Below, piece by piece: positions 35,587 through 45,169 of a stretch of 64,000 nucleotides of DNA. The stretch is from a virus, in IMG/VR virus record IMGVR_UViG_3300008266_000016, positions 44,790 through 108,789 of that record; one strand, written 5' to 3'. A program made the position numbers and the translations under genes. Each line of letters begins with the position of its first letter. Position 1 is the stretch's first letter. Under the pieces are notes generated by a model. That model searched no databases. It had not been told where the DNA came from and saw only the letters and a program-made list of their open reading frames with translations.

Positions 35587-38500
35587 TGAGTTACGTTGGC
35601 CTAAATCCGCAACAACAACTGCTGAACACCAGCACACAGACCTTTAGTGGCAATGCGGTAGCATATCAGTTCACTTTGGGTCGAGCCGTTGCATCAGCGT
35701 CTGACTTGGACGTGATGATTGACCAAACTCTACAACGTCCATTCACTGACTACGAAGCCGAAAATGTAAGTTTGTTGTTTCAAACACCACCTCCTAGTGG
35801 TACCAACAACATCACGGTTACCTATCGTGCAGGCGCACTTAACTCTTTAAATCTCACAGCCAACGCATTTGGCGCTGGCACAGTTGGCGCACCTAGTGTG
35901 TACTCAGTAGCAGCCAACAACACTGGTATATATTGGCCAAATGCTACCACAATGGTCATGACTGTGGCAGGTGGCAATCGTGCCACTTTCAGTAGTAATG
36001 TTGAATCAACCAGCAATGTAACAGGTGCGTTGACAGTAACAGGTGGAGTTGGCGTTACTGGTAATATCAACACCAGCGGAGCAGTGACCATTACCAATGC
36101 TACTAACAGTGGCAATGTAACCACTGGCGCATTAACTGTGGCAGGTGGTGCAGGCATTGTTGGTAACTTAAATATTGGCGGCGACATTACCTGTGTGGGC
36201 GATTTTACAGTTAATGGAACATTTACCACAACAGGCACAGACAGTTTAGAGGTAAACGATCCGTTTATCTTCTTGGCCAATGCCAATCCGGGTGACACAT
36301 TCGATTCTGGTGTGATCACTGAATACTTTGATGGCGTCAACACACGTTATTCTGGATATTTCCGTGACATCACAGATGCCAAATACAAACTCTTTGGTAA
36401 TCTAATCGTCAAACCAACCACAGTTGTTGACACAGCCAATGCCAGTTTCACATACAATGATTTGATTCTGGCCAATTTGAGTGCTACAGGCAACGTTAGT
36501 GGAACATATATTTTGGGCAACGGTGCATTGCTGAGTGGTATTACAACTGAGACCAGTCAAATTTTCAATGGTACCAGTCGAGTTATTATTCCATCAGCAG
36601 CTGGTAATATTGTTAACAACGTTAATGGAGTAACAATTGCCACAGTTTGGTCAGGCGGCCTTGTTGTAACTGGTGCCATAAGTGGATCAACTACACTTTT
36701 GGTAACTGGCAACGTCACAGGTGGTAACATAACCACAGCTGGCGAAGTAACTGGCACAGGCAACATAACTTCAGCAGCTAACATATCTGCTGGTAACATT
36801 TTAACAGGCGGCATGTTCAGCGCCGCAGGTAACATTACTGGTGCAAACGTCAACACTGGCGGTTTGGTATTGGCCACTGGCAATGTCACAGGTGGTAACT
36901 TGCGCACAGCTGGTCAAGCCAGCGCTGGTGGTAACGTCATTGGTGGTAACGTAACCACAGCTGGATCAGTTTCGGCAGCTGGTGTTGTATACGGAGACAG
37001 TTTTAGTGCAGCAAATGGTGTTAGTGCTGGCACAACAGTTGCGGCAACTACAGATATCACTGCTGGTGGCACAATATCAGCGGTGGGAACAATCACTGGT
37101 GACGGTGGCGTAACATCTTCTGCAAACATAGCAGGCGGCAACATCACAACTGGTGGTGTAGTTAGCGCCACTGCTAACGTAATTGGTGGTAACATAACCA
37201 CAGCTGGTCAGATAATATCATCTAAACTTGGCAGCTCAGCGGCTAATGCAGGCCAAATTTTCTTGAATGGTGCTGGTAACAATCGAATTGATTTCAACAC
37301 AAACGGTACCGATGCTCCGGCATATACCACAAGAAGTGCTGGTACTAAAATTACATTATTCCCTTCGGTGGGTGCAACCAATGCAGATTATGCCATTGGT
37401 ATTGACATCAGTACGCTATGGAACAGCGTGCCAGGCAATGACGGTTCGCAATTTTTCAAATGGTACGGCGGCACAACACTGGTTGGAAGTTTAAGTAGCA
37501 CAGGTATATTGTCAATTGTGGGTAATGTGATTGGTGGTAACATCAATACTGGTGGAATAGTTTCATCTACAGGTAATGTGGTTGGCGGAAACGTAATTGC
37601 AACCACATTGGTTCAAAGTACTTCAGTCAGTGCCACTGGTAACATCACAGGTGGAAACGTACTTACTGGTGGAATTGCCAGTGCCACAGGTAATATCACA
37701 GGCGGCAACATTATCACAGGTGGTGCTATATCTGCAGGTGGTGCTGTTAGTGCCACAGGCAACGTGGTTGGTGGCAATGTCACTGCAACCACAGCAGTCA
37801 CAGCAGGTTCAGGTGGTGTGAGTGCAACAGGCAACGTCACAGGCGGTAATTTAGTTACTGCTGGAATTATTACATCAACTGGTAACATAACATCAGCTGG
37901 CAACATTGCTGGCGGTAATATTTTAGGCACCACACTAGTGCAAGGATCAATTGTTAGTGCCACAGCCAACGTGTTGGCAGCAGCTAACATTTCAGCAGCT
38001 GGCACTGTGTTGGCAGCTCAGTTGAGTTTGAGCGGTAACATTATCAGTGCTGTAGCAACCACAGGCAATATCACAGGCGCTAACGTCAATGCCACGCTTG
38101 CATTGAGTGCAGTTGGCAACATCACAGGCGGCAATATTTCAACTGCTGGTAACTTGGCAGCACCAACCGCAGCTCAAAATACCAATACTACACAAGTGGC
38201 AACTACTGCATTTGTTATTGGTCAAGCCAGCTCAACTTCACCAGGTGCAGTTGGGTCAGCCGCAGTTGGAACAGGTACAACTTTTGCCCGAGCAGACCAC
38301 ACTCACTCAGGTGTTACAAACATCACCACCAGCAGTGGATTAAGCACCAATACCAATGCTACTGGTGCAGTTTCAATTACCAACACTGGTGTTACATCAG
38401 CTGTGGCTGGCACAGGTGTTGGCGTAAGTGGAGCAACAGGTGCTGTTACAATTAGTATTGGACAGTCAGTAGCAACAGGTGCAACTCCAACATTTGCTGG

Positions 38501-39002
38501 ATTAACAGTTGGCACAGGATCAATTACTGGCGGCAACATTATCAATGGCAACGGCAACGGCGTTGGTAACATTGGTAGTTCAACAGTGTATTTCAACACT
38601 GGTTTCTTGAAAGCAACCACAGCACAATACGCTGACTTGGCAGAAAATTATTCTGCCGATGCCGTGTATGCACCAGGCACTGTGTTGGTGTTTGGCGGTG
38701 ACAACGAAGTCACAATGGCAAACAAGGTCAGTGACCCCAAAGTGGCTGGTGTGGTTTCTACCAATCCTGCACACTTGATGAACAGTGTGATGGAAGCTGA
38801 ACACATTGTGGCAGTGGCACTAACTGGACGAGTTCCAGCGCAAGTGATTGGACCTGTGAAGAAAGGCGACATGATGGTGTCAGCAATCAACGGTCGTGCG
38901 CAGGCCTGTGCTACTCCTGCAATGGGCACAGTGATAGGCAAAGCATTGCAAGACTTTGATGGCGATCAAGGTACGATTGAAATTGTTGTAGGAAGATTAT
39001 AA
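35586..39002 (+). CDS. Second large repeat fibre with conserved C-terminal head domain
   Basis: A 1138-residue fibre. The N-terminal adaptor SYVGLNPQQQLLNTSTQTFSG leads into VMIDQTLQRPFTDYEAENVS, and resembles the N-terminus of the next, 130-residue protein (AYVGYSPVLGQYRKMDALTF). A shaft of TGN-x-TGGN repeats follows. The last ~150 residues (TTAQYADLAENYSADAVYAP, TVLVFGGDNEVTMAN, KVAGVVSTNPAHLMN, VPAQVIGPVKKGDMMVSA) form a non-repeat domain common at the end of marine phage fibres, possibly a trimerisation or autocleaving chaperone domain. Confidence 0.85.
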   Translation: MSYVGLNPQQQLLNTSTQTFSGNAVAYQFTLGRAVASASDLDVMIDQTLQRPFTDYEAENVSLLFQTPPPSGTNNITVTYRAGALNSLNLTANAFGAGTVGAPSVYSVAANNTGIYWPNATTMVMTVAGGNRATFSSNVESTSNVTGALTVTGGVGVTGNINTSGAVTITNATNSGNVTTGALTVAGGAGIVGNLNIGGDITCVGDFTVNGTFTTTGTDSLEVNDPFIFLANANPGDTFDSGVITEYFDGVNTRYSGYFRDITDAKYKLFGNLIVKPTTVVDTANASFTYNDLILANLSATGNVSGTYILGNGALLSGITTETSQIFNGTSRVIIPSAAGNIVNNVNGVTIATVWSGGLVVTGAISGSTTLLVTGNVTGGNITTAGEVTGTGNITSAANISAGNILTGGMFSAAGNITGANVNTGGLVLATGNVTGGNLRTAGQASAGGNVIGGNVTTAGSVSAAGVVYGDSFSAANGVSAGTTVAATTDITAGGTISAVGTITGDGGVTSSANIAGGNITTGGVVSATANVIGGNITTAGQIISSKLGSSAANAGQIFLNGAGNNRIDFNTNGTDAPAYTTRSAGTKITLFPSVGATNADYAIGIDISTLWNSVPGNDGSQFFKWYGGTTLVGSLSSTGILSIVGNVIGGNINTGGIVSSTGNVVGGNVIATTLVQSTSVSATGNITGGNVLTGGIASATGNITGGNIITGGAISAGGAVSATGNVVGGNVTATTAVTAGSGGVSATGNVTGGNLVTAGIITSTGNITSAGNIAGGNILGTTLVQGSIVSATANVLAAANISAAGTVLAAQLSLSGNIISAVATTGNITGANVNATLALSAVGNITGGNISTAGNLAAPTAAQNTNTTQVATTAFVIGQASSTSPGAVGSAAVGTGTTFARADHTHSGVTNITTSSGLSTNTNATGAVSITNTGVTSAVAGTGVGVSGATGAVTISIGQSVATGATPTFAGLTVGTGSITGGNIINGNGNGVGNIGSSTVYFNTGFLKATTAQYADLAENYSADAVYAPGTVLVFGGDNEVTMANKVSDPKVAGVVSTNPAHLMNSVMEAEHIVAVALTGRVPAQVIGPVKKGDMMVSAINGRAQACATPAMGTVIGKALQDFDGDQGTIEIVVGRL

Positions 39003-39394
39003 TGGCTTATGTAGGTTATTCACCTGTATTGGGACAATACCGTAAAATGGATGCGTTGACTTTTAATGGATCCACGCAGACATTCAACATCACTGTGGGT
39101 GGTGTGAGTTTTACACCACCAACTGCGTATGCAATGTTGGTAGTGCTAAACAACATTCCATTAAATCCTGGTGTAGATTTCAGCGTAACAGCTTCTACCA
39201 TAAGTTTTTCTGTAGCACCTGTAAACAACACACCGTTCTTTGCGTTGTTGTTTGGCGACACACTATATACAGGCACACCCAGCGATGCCACTGTTATCAA
39301 CAGTAAAATAGCCACAGGTGCTGTGAGTTATGACAAGTTCAGTGCTAGTACACAAGCTAGACTAACTGCCGGACAAATTATATTTGGAGTTTAA
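39002..39394 (+). CDS. Short fibre/adaptor protein
   Basis: A 130-residue protein whose first 100 residues (AYVGYSPVLGQYRKMDALTF; TFNITVGGVSFTPPTAYAML; NNIPLNPGVDFSVTASTISF) are the same kind of adaptor domain as the start of the 35586 fibre. It ends in INSKIATGAVSYDKFSASTQ, a helix-turn typical of fibre tips. Start and previous stop overlap (TAATG). It is probably a free adaptor or a minor fibre that competes for the same attachment site. Confidence 0.72.
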   Translation: MAYVGYSPVLGQYRKMDALTFNGSTQTFNITVGGVSFTPPTAYAMLVVLNNIPLNPGVDFSVTASTISFSVAPVNNTPFFALLFGDTLYTGTPSDATVINSKIATGAVSYDKFSASTQARLTAGQIIFGV

Positions 39395-39397
39395 AAG

Positions 39398-42300
39398 ATG
39401 GCAAGAAAAAGATTATACGAGTATTCGTTTACCCCAGGAACTGCTGGTTTAGGCACAGTGAAGGTGCCAGACAGATACAACCTGGCTGACATTCTGGCTA
39501 TCTATGATACAACATACAATGTTGCTATCTACAACTTTGCCGATCCTACCATGGGTGGTACAGTGTCATGGGCAGCGGGCCCAACTGCAACATTCCCCAC
39601 AGCCTATGCTGGTGTAACAACTATCACTTTGGATTTAGATACCAGTGCATACGTTAACACTGATAAATTAGCAGTTTATGTTGAAGAACGTAGTTTAGTA
39701 GTTGAACCTTGGGCGTTTGGCGAAGACGCAATTGGACGTAATCGTATTTCAAATCCAGAAGCCTTGATTGACGCTGACTTTGAATATGGTTTGCAAAACA
39801 CCAAGTGGCAAAACGTTTCAACCAACAACAACATTCCTGGGTTTTTTGAAGACATTGGAGGTGATTTAACAATCAATACCAATGGTTATATTAGTTTGAT
39901 AGCCGGCGATGATGTTATTACATCCAACGTTGATACCAGTCTCAAATTGCAAAATCCTGGCACTGCCCAATGGGTAGCCAATGACTATGCGTTGATCATC
40001 AGTCAAACACAAGGTAATGTCACACCATTTACTAGCAACTATCTCACAACCGCAGTCAACAGTTCAGCAGAAAGAACATTTACTTTGGCCAGTACCACTG
40101 GGTTCACTGCATTGGATAACGTGATATTGATTGGCAGACCCACTTCTGGTGGTACCACAATTGCAGTAGCCAATATTACCAGCACTGCAACAACCACAGT
40201 TAACGTGGCCAATGCGTCAGGTATTGTGGATGGTTCTTATGTTATTGCTGAAACAATCACTGGCAACGTGTATGAAGTCATGGCAGTGACTAACGTAGCT
40301 GCTAATGCTTTAACAGTTACTCGACAGACCAACAACACTAACGGTGCTGGCGCAAACATCATCATTGGCGCAAACATCTATCCTGTAAGTACTTTAGAAA
40401 TTGCGCAAGTGCAGAGTGTGGGCAACGGCACAGCTATTAACTTGAACAGAGGTTGGTACAATACCACTGCTGCTAATGCTTTTGCTACAGGCACAGTCAT
40501 GCAAAAACTCAGCAGTAACGTAGAAATTGTGCAACATACTGTGATCAGCACTGCTGTAAACGGAACTCAAACAATTTCTAGAGGCATCAATAATACCACA
40601 GCATTGACAGCAGCCGGCGCAGGATCACCAATGGTGAGATTGACTGGAATATTTTATGCCACAGGATCTAACAATCTTCCTCAAGTTGGCGTTAATCAAA
40701 GTGACACTCCAATTGATGTGAACGAGTATGTAAGCAATCAAAATTCAGCCAGTTCTAATGCTGAAGGTATTGGTTTGGTATATTCTGCAAACACCAACAA
40801 TTTCTTTTACTATCCACGTAGAAGTTTGAATCTAGCACCTGGTTATCCAATCAATCAATTTGATTCCACAATCAGACAGGCATTCCCGTATACTGGTGCA
40901 GATTTGGACGTTGTGTCTATTGTGAGTGATGGCGGCAATCCTAGCACAATCACAGTGACCACAACCTATGCACATGGCATGGTACCTGGCACTCCAATCT
41001 TGGTCAGTCTGAGCTCAGGTACTAACGAAGCTTATGCTGAAGGATCGTTTTTTATAATTTCTGTGCCCAGCACAACTACATTTACATACACTGCCAAAAC
41101 TGGAGCCGCAGTAAGCGGTAGTTTGGCTGGTACAATTAATGTGCGAAGTAACGCAGTGTTTTTACCAAGACCATTTGACGGCGGCGTTATATTAGGCCCA
41201 GGCACTCCCACACGTGGTGCTTCCGCTACTAGACAGACCAAAAAATATTTCCGTTATCAATCTGGTAAAGGTATCCTGTTTTCATCTGGTACCATGCTCA
41301 AGCCAACATTTGACATTTCTGCTCTGAGTGCTGACGGAACAACAGTCAACAGCAATATCACAGTTACCACAGATGTTGAACACGGTCTCAATGCTGGCGC
41401 AACAGTAACCATCAGTGGTATTACTACTAGTGGTTACGATGCTTCAGGGTATATTGTGACCAGTATCACATCAGATGTCAGTTTTGTTGTACAGGCGCAA
41501 GGCTCGCTAGGAAGTGTTGCACCAGAGTTAGGGCAACAACCAAGATTGTTTATCACAGCCTGGCACGGTTCAAGCATCCGTGCTGGAATTTTTGATGATC
41601 AAAACGGACTATTTTGGGAATCTGATGGCATATCATTGAATGCAGTTCAACGCACCAGCACGTTCCAAACAGCTGGCCTTGTGTCAGTTGGAGTGGGATC
41701 CAACCTTGTTACAGGTGATGGAAACTGTAGATTCCAAGATCAACTCAACAACGGTGACGTAGTGGTAATCAAGGGCATGACTCACACAGTGACCAGTGTG
41801 ATTGACAACAATGCCATGACCATTGTGCCCACTTTCCGCGGAGTGAGCAATCAGACTCGTGTAAAAATGACTTTGCGTAATGAAATTAGAGTTCGTCAAA
41901 GTGACTATAACATTGATCCAATTGATGGCACAGGCGCAAGCGGGTATACTATTGATACCAACAAAATGCAGATGTTGGCAATTGAGTATTCATGGTACGG
42001 TGCTGGCTACGTGACTTGGATGGTGCGTGGACAAGATGGCAGATTTATTCATGCACATCGTCGTCCTAACAACAACTTGAACAACGAAGCTTACATGCGT
42101 TCAGGTAACTTGCCAGCAAGATACGAAGCCATTAACGAAACTGCTACCAGCAGTCTTGATGGCGGCATTACAGATGCAGACACCACAATTAGTTTACGTG
42201 ACGCAACAGACTATCCTGCGGCCAGCGTAACATATCCAGTGTATGTGATGATTGACAGTGAGATTATTAAGTATTCAGGTAAGAGTGGCAATGACCTAAC

Positions 42301-43351
42301 TGGTTGCACACGAAATGCAACGTTTACACAATGGGTTGAAGGTGCAAGTCGCAGCTTCACAGGAGGTCCAGCTGCTTCGCATACTGACAACACTGGTGTG
42401 ATATTGATCAGCAATACTTGTACTCCGCTGGTTAATCACTGGGGTAGTTCAGTGATCATGGACGGTAATTTTGATGGTGACGAAGGCTATCAATTTACCT
42501 ACAATAGATCAAACTACGGCTTGCCAGCCACAATTGGTGCAAAGCAAGTGGCATTTGCCATGCGATTGGCTCCTAGCGTTAGCAATGGTATCATTGGTGA
42601 CTTGGGAGTAAGAGATTTGATCAATCGTGCGCAGTTGACACTGATCGATCTAAACGTGCAAGTGGGAGCTGGTAGATATCTAATTGAAGGTATTTTGAAT
42701 CCCAACAATATAGATTCTGCCAACACTTCTTGGCAGGGGCTGAACAATTCGGGCGGTGGCTTCCAGCCTAGCTTTAGTCAATTCTCAGTGGCGCCTCGTT
42801 TCACTTCAGAATCAACTGGTGGTTTGACTGGTGCTCCTTTTAATACCACTGGTGGTATGAGTCGCTCGGGCGTAAAAGTAACCACCAGTGGCCAAAGAGT
42901 GTATGCTAACCTTGCTCCAACCAACATATCAAGTTCTGGAACAGGTGCAAATTTAACAGTGACACTGACTGCTGCTGGCACCGCATATAATACCACAACC
43001 ACTCAAATTTCAGTTCAAGTAGCTGGTACTGGATATGCTGTGGGAGATACTATTAAAATTCTTGGTAATGCGCTAGGTGGATCAACCACTGCTAATGATT
43101 TAACGCTGACAATTCAAGCTATCACTGCTGACATTAATGGTGGCGAGCGACTGTTTGCTATTCCAGTCAGTTCTACAAACCAAGGAGTGTTGAACCTAAG
43201 CTCAGTCAAACAAATTGGTACCAGTGCAGTGCCTGGCACAGGAACTTTCCCAAATGGACCAGAAGTGTTGGCTGTACAAATTACTGCACTGTCAACTCAG
43301 TCAACTCCAGTGGGTGAAATTCAACTGAGCTTCCAAGAAAGTCAGGCTTAA
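39398..43351 (+). CDS. Large virion structural protein (baseplate/fibre attachment)
   Basis: A 1317-residue structural protein. The segment NRISNPEALIDADFEYGLQN (residues ~110-130) followed by TKWQNVS is strongly conserved in large structural proteins of cyanophages and other environmental T4-like phages, where it is found in the fibre/baseplate gene cluster. The middle has beta-sandwich-like repeats (TITVTTTYAHGMVPGTPILV; SNITVTTDVEHGLNAGATVT), two copies of a module about Ig-domain size. YEWY-type aromatic segments and a Gly/Thr C-terminus complete it. It has no TGN-x-TGGN repeat. Role by position: platform between baseplate and fibres. Confidence 0.75.
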   Translation: MARKRLYEYSFTPGTAGLGTVKVPDRYNLADILAIYDTTYNVAIYNFADPTMGGTVSWAAGPTATFPTAYAGVTTITLDLDTSAYVNTDKLAVYVEERSLVVEPWAFGEDAIGRNRISNPEALIDADFEYGLQNTKWQNVSTNNNIPGFFEDIGGDLTINTNGYISLIAGDDVITSNVDTSLKLQNPGTAQWVANDYALIISQTQGNVTPFTSNYLTTAVNSSAERTFTLASTTGFTALDNVILIGRPTSGGTTIAVANITSTATTTVNVANASGIVDGSYVIAETITGNVYEVMAVTNVAANALTVTRQTNNTNGAGANIIIGANIYPVSTLEIAQVQSVGNGTAINLNRGWYNTTAANAFATGTVMQKLSSNVEIVQHTVISTAVNGTQTISRGINNTTALTAAGAGSPMVRLTGIFYATGSNNLPQVGVNQSDTPIDVNEYVSNQNSASSNAEGIGLVYSANTNNFFYYPRRSLNLAPGYPINQFDSTIRQAFPYTGADLDVVSIVSDGGNPSTITVTTTYAHGMVPGTPILVSLSSGTNEAYAEGSFFIISVPSTTTFTYTAKTGAAVSGSLAGTINVRSNAVFLPRPFDGGVILGPGTPTRGASATRQTKKYFRYQSGKGILFSSGTMLKPTFDISALSADGTTVNSNITVTTDVEHGLNAGATVTISGITTSGYDASGYIVTSITSDVSFVVQAQGSLGSVAPELGQQPRLFITAWHGSSIRAGIFDDQNGLFWESDGISLNAVQRTSTFQTAGLVSVGVGSNLVTGDGNCRFQDQLNNGDVVVIKGMTHTVTSVIDNNAMTIVPTFRGVSNQTRVKMTLRNEIRVRQSDYNIDPIDGTGASGYTIDTNKMQMLAIEYSWYGAGYVTWMVRGQDGRFIHAHRRPNNNLNNEAYMRSGNLPARYEAINETATSSLDGGITDADTTISLRDATDYPAASVTYPVYVMIDSEIIKYSGKSGNDLTGCTRNATFTQWVEGASRSFTGGPAASHTDNTGVILISNTCTPLVNHWGSSVIMDGNFDGDEGYQFTYNRSNYGLPATIGAKQVAFAMRLAPSVSNGIIGDLGVRDLINRAQLTLIDLNVQVGAGRYLIEGILNPNNIDSANTSWQGLNNSGGGFQPSFSQFSVAPRFTSESTGGLTGAPFNTTGGMSRSGVKVTTSGQRVYANLAPTNISSSGTGANLTVTLTAAGTAYNTTTTQISVQVAGTGYAVGDTIKILGNALGGSTTANDLTLTIQAITADINGGERLFAIPVSSTNQGVLNLSSVKQIGTSAVPGTGTFPNGPEVLAVQITALSTQSTPVGEIQLSFQESQA

Positions 43352-43788
43352 TGTTCAGTGGCAAGATAGCGTTCAACAATGTCTATCTTGTCCTGAATTG
43401 CTACAATATTCACAGTTGACCACAAGCCTGGATGCATGGGCTTGGGCCAGGTGCCTTTGTCTATCCATGCATATCCTAAGTGTTCGTGATTTAGTGTGGG
43501 TTGAAATTCTTCAGCAACCACACATACCCAGGTGTGATATTCAAAGTTTAAATCTGCTGATGTGAATTTTTCCAAAGGAACCAGGCGTTGGTAAACAGGA
43601 AAACTTCCCAGTTCTTCAATGCATTCGCGTTCCATACCACCCAGTAGAGTTTCGCCAGTTTCCACTTTGCCCCCCGGCAATCCCCATGCACCTGGATGTT
43701 TTGAATCGTTGCGCAACAAATAAAGATAACGGCCAGTGTTGCTGGCTCTAAACCAAACACCCACAGCTTTTACAGCACCAGTCTCCAT
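43348..43788 (-). CDS. Nudix hydrolase
   Basis: Hydrolase of nucleoside diphosphate-linked compounds, 146 residues. The Nudix box is complete: GKVETGETLLGGMERECIEE spans residues 40-59 and is followed by LG (GX5EX7REUXEEXGU, with R54, E55, E58 and E59). The preceding AWGLPGG is also typical. ATG 43788 is preferred because GGGAGG lies just upstream; ATG 43827 would overlap the upstream gene by 58 bp. The substrate cannot be told; T4 NudE-like clean-up of dinucleotides or oxidised nucleotides, or decapping of NAD-like molecules, is possible. It converges with the 39398 gene with a 4-bp overlap. Confidence 0.9.
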   Translation of the reverse strand: METGAVKAVGVWFRASNTGRYLYLLRNDSKHPGAWGLPGGKVETGETLLGGMERECIEELGSFPVYQRLVPLEKFTSADLNFEYHTWVCVVAEEFQPTLNHEHLGYAWIDKGTWPKPMHPGLWSTVNIVAIQDKIDIVERYLATEH

Positions 43789-45167
43789 TGGCCTCCCGGG
43801 TAGTATCCTTGATAACTTTTCATCCATGCGTCACCAGTCCACATATACTGTTGACTGGTGGTTATGTTGGTCACATACTGGCCAGCAGGTTGTCCATTGG
43901 CTCTAAAAACCACACGCCAGTAGTTGTTTGAGTACTCAATTACATCATTGGCTTCGGCAACAAGTGGCCTGCCATTGGCTCCTATCCAGGCCTCAGCAGG
44001 TCCTGAATTGCCAGCAGATCCTGTGCTTTCGGTAAGCAAATATCTTTGCCCTTCTAGCGCACTGTCTAATCCGTTTAACGGGCCACTTGCTTGTGGGTTA
44101 ATCACAGCGTCAATTGCATCCAGTGTGTTTTGTGGCGCAGTGTCAATGTCTATATCATACAACACAAATCGATCATCATTTGGGTCAAGGGCAATGGTAC
44201 CAACAACCTCAGACCCATCTGGTTGTTCTAAATAAATTTGACTTATTCCGGGCCGCAGAACACCGTATGCATCAATAACTGCTGGCCACAACAAGTTGCT
44301 GTTGCCTACAATGTTAGTTGGAGTAAGACTGCTGTTGCTGGGTTCTTCTACAGAACTTGGAGGTCGCAAAATTTGTATTTTGTTGCCAATCAACACTGTG
44401 GCATAGTTGTAGGGTGTGATCACTTGTCTAGTACCCAACAACAAATCATTGTTTGTGATAGCATCAACAGCATCGCCTTGTGCATCAAACACACTGGCAA
44501 TAACTCTTTCCACCACACCCAATTTTTTAACTTTGGCAGGTGAACTGATCCAGATTGGCAATGTGAATCTCAGTGTGCATATATCTATGGGATTTTCTGC
44601 ACCCATGGGGATAGTTCTAGACGTCCAAGTGGTGCCATCTAGTTCTACCACACTCAATGAAGTCCAGTCAATGTAATTGTCTGTGCTTTGAATTTCCAAA
44701 CTGGGGTTGAACAGCGTTAGAATTTGCTCAAGCAATTGCAATTTTTGATTGGTATTTGAAGTCCACAAATCTAAATTCAAAGTCAGCTTGTACGGAACAG
44801 GCATCAGGCGTTCAATGGTAAATGCATTGCCTTGAGTGGTTTCGTAAGTTTCAGTGCTGGTATCGTAGGTGCGTTGACGTACAGAAACCTTACTCACATG
44901 GTAAGGCTCTTGGATTCTGGGTCTATCATAATCTAGTGCAGTGATGTAAAATGTCATCAACGGAGTTGACGGCAAGCTGTTGCGTGAGTTGTCCTGCAAT
45001 ATGGTTTGTGCGTTTCTACTTGAATCACCATATCTGATTGGAACTCTAAGCAAGGCCGCATTCTCGCTGCCTTCTTCTCTGCCATACTCAATTTGGAACC
45101 CCGAAAAGATTCTAGTGAATTGCAGTAAGAATCTGCGTATCTGTTCGTCGTAAAAAAATTGTTGCAT
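43770..45167 (-). CDS. gp15: Tail sheath stabiliser / tail terminator (T4 gp15-like)
   Basis: A 465-residue protein. The first ~270 residues have the layout of T4 gp15: an N-terminal QFFYDEQIRRFLLQFTRIFS (compare FYNSSFRRY in T4), then LLRVPIRYGDSSRNA, a PVPYKLTLNLDLWTSNTNQK segment, LEQILTLFNPSLEIQSTDN, and a late FTLPIWISSPAKVKKLGVV strand. The extra ~190 residues at the C-terminus end in short W-rich units (NNYWRVVFRANG, YMWTGDAWMKSYQGYYPGGQW), absent from T4. Its partner gp14-like gene lies directly upstream on the same strand, as expected for neck genes 14-15. Confidence 0.7.
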   Translation of the reverse strand: MQQFFYDEQIRRFLLQFTRIFSGFQIEYGREEGSENAALLRVPIRYGDSSRNAQTILQDNSRNSLPSTPLMTFYITALDYDRPRIQEPYHVSKVSVRQRTYDTSTETYETTQGNAFTIERLMPVPYKLTLNLDLWTSNTNQKLQLLEQILTLFNPSLEIQSTDNYIDWTSLSVVELDGTTWTSRTIPMGAENPIDICTLRFTLPIWISSPAKVKKLGVVERVIASVFDAQGDAVDAITNNDLLLGTRQVITPYNYATVLIGNKIQILRPPSSVEEPSNSSLTPTNIVGNSNLLWPAVIDAYGVLRPGISQIYLEQPDGSEVVGTIALDPNDDRFVLYDIDIDTAPQNTLDAIDAVINPQASGPLNGLDSALEGQRYLLTESTGSAGNSGPAEAWIGANGRPLVAEANDVIEYSNNYWRVVFRANGQPAGQYVTNITTSQQYMWTGDAWMKSYQGYYPGGQWRLVL

Positions 45168-45169
45168 TG

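Noticed and set aside
43789-43827. ATG 43827 as start of the Nudix hydrolase
   Set aside because: It would overlap the upstream gene by 58 bp and lacks a ribosome-binding site; ATG 43788 has GGGAGG just upstream.
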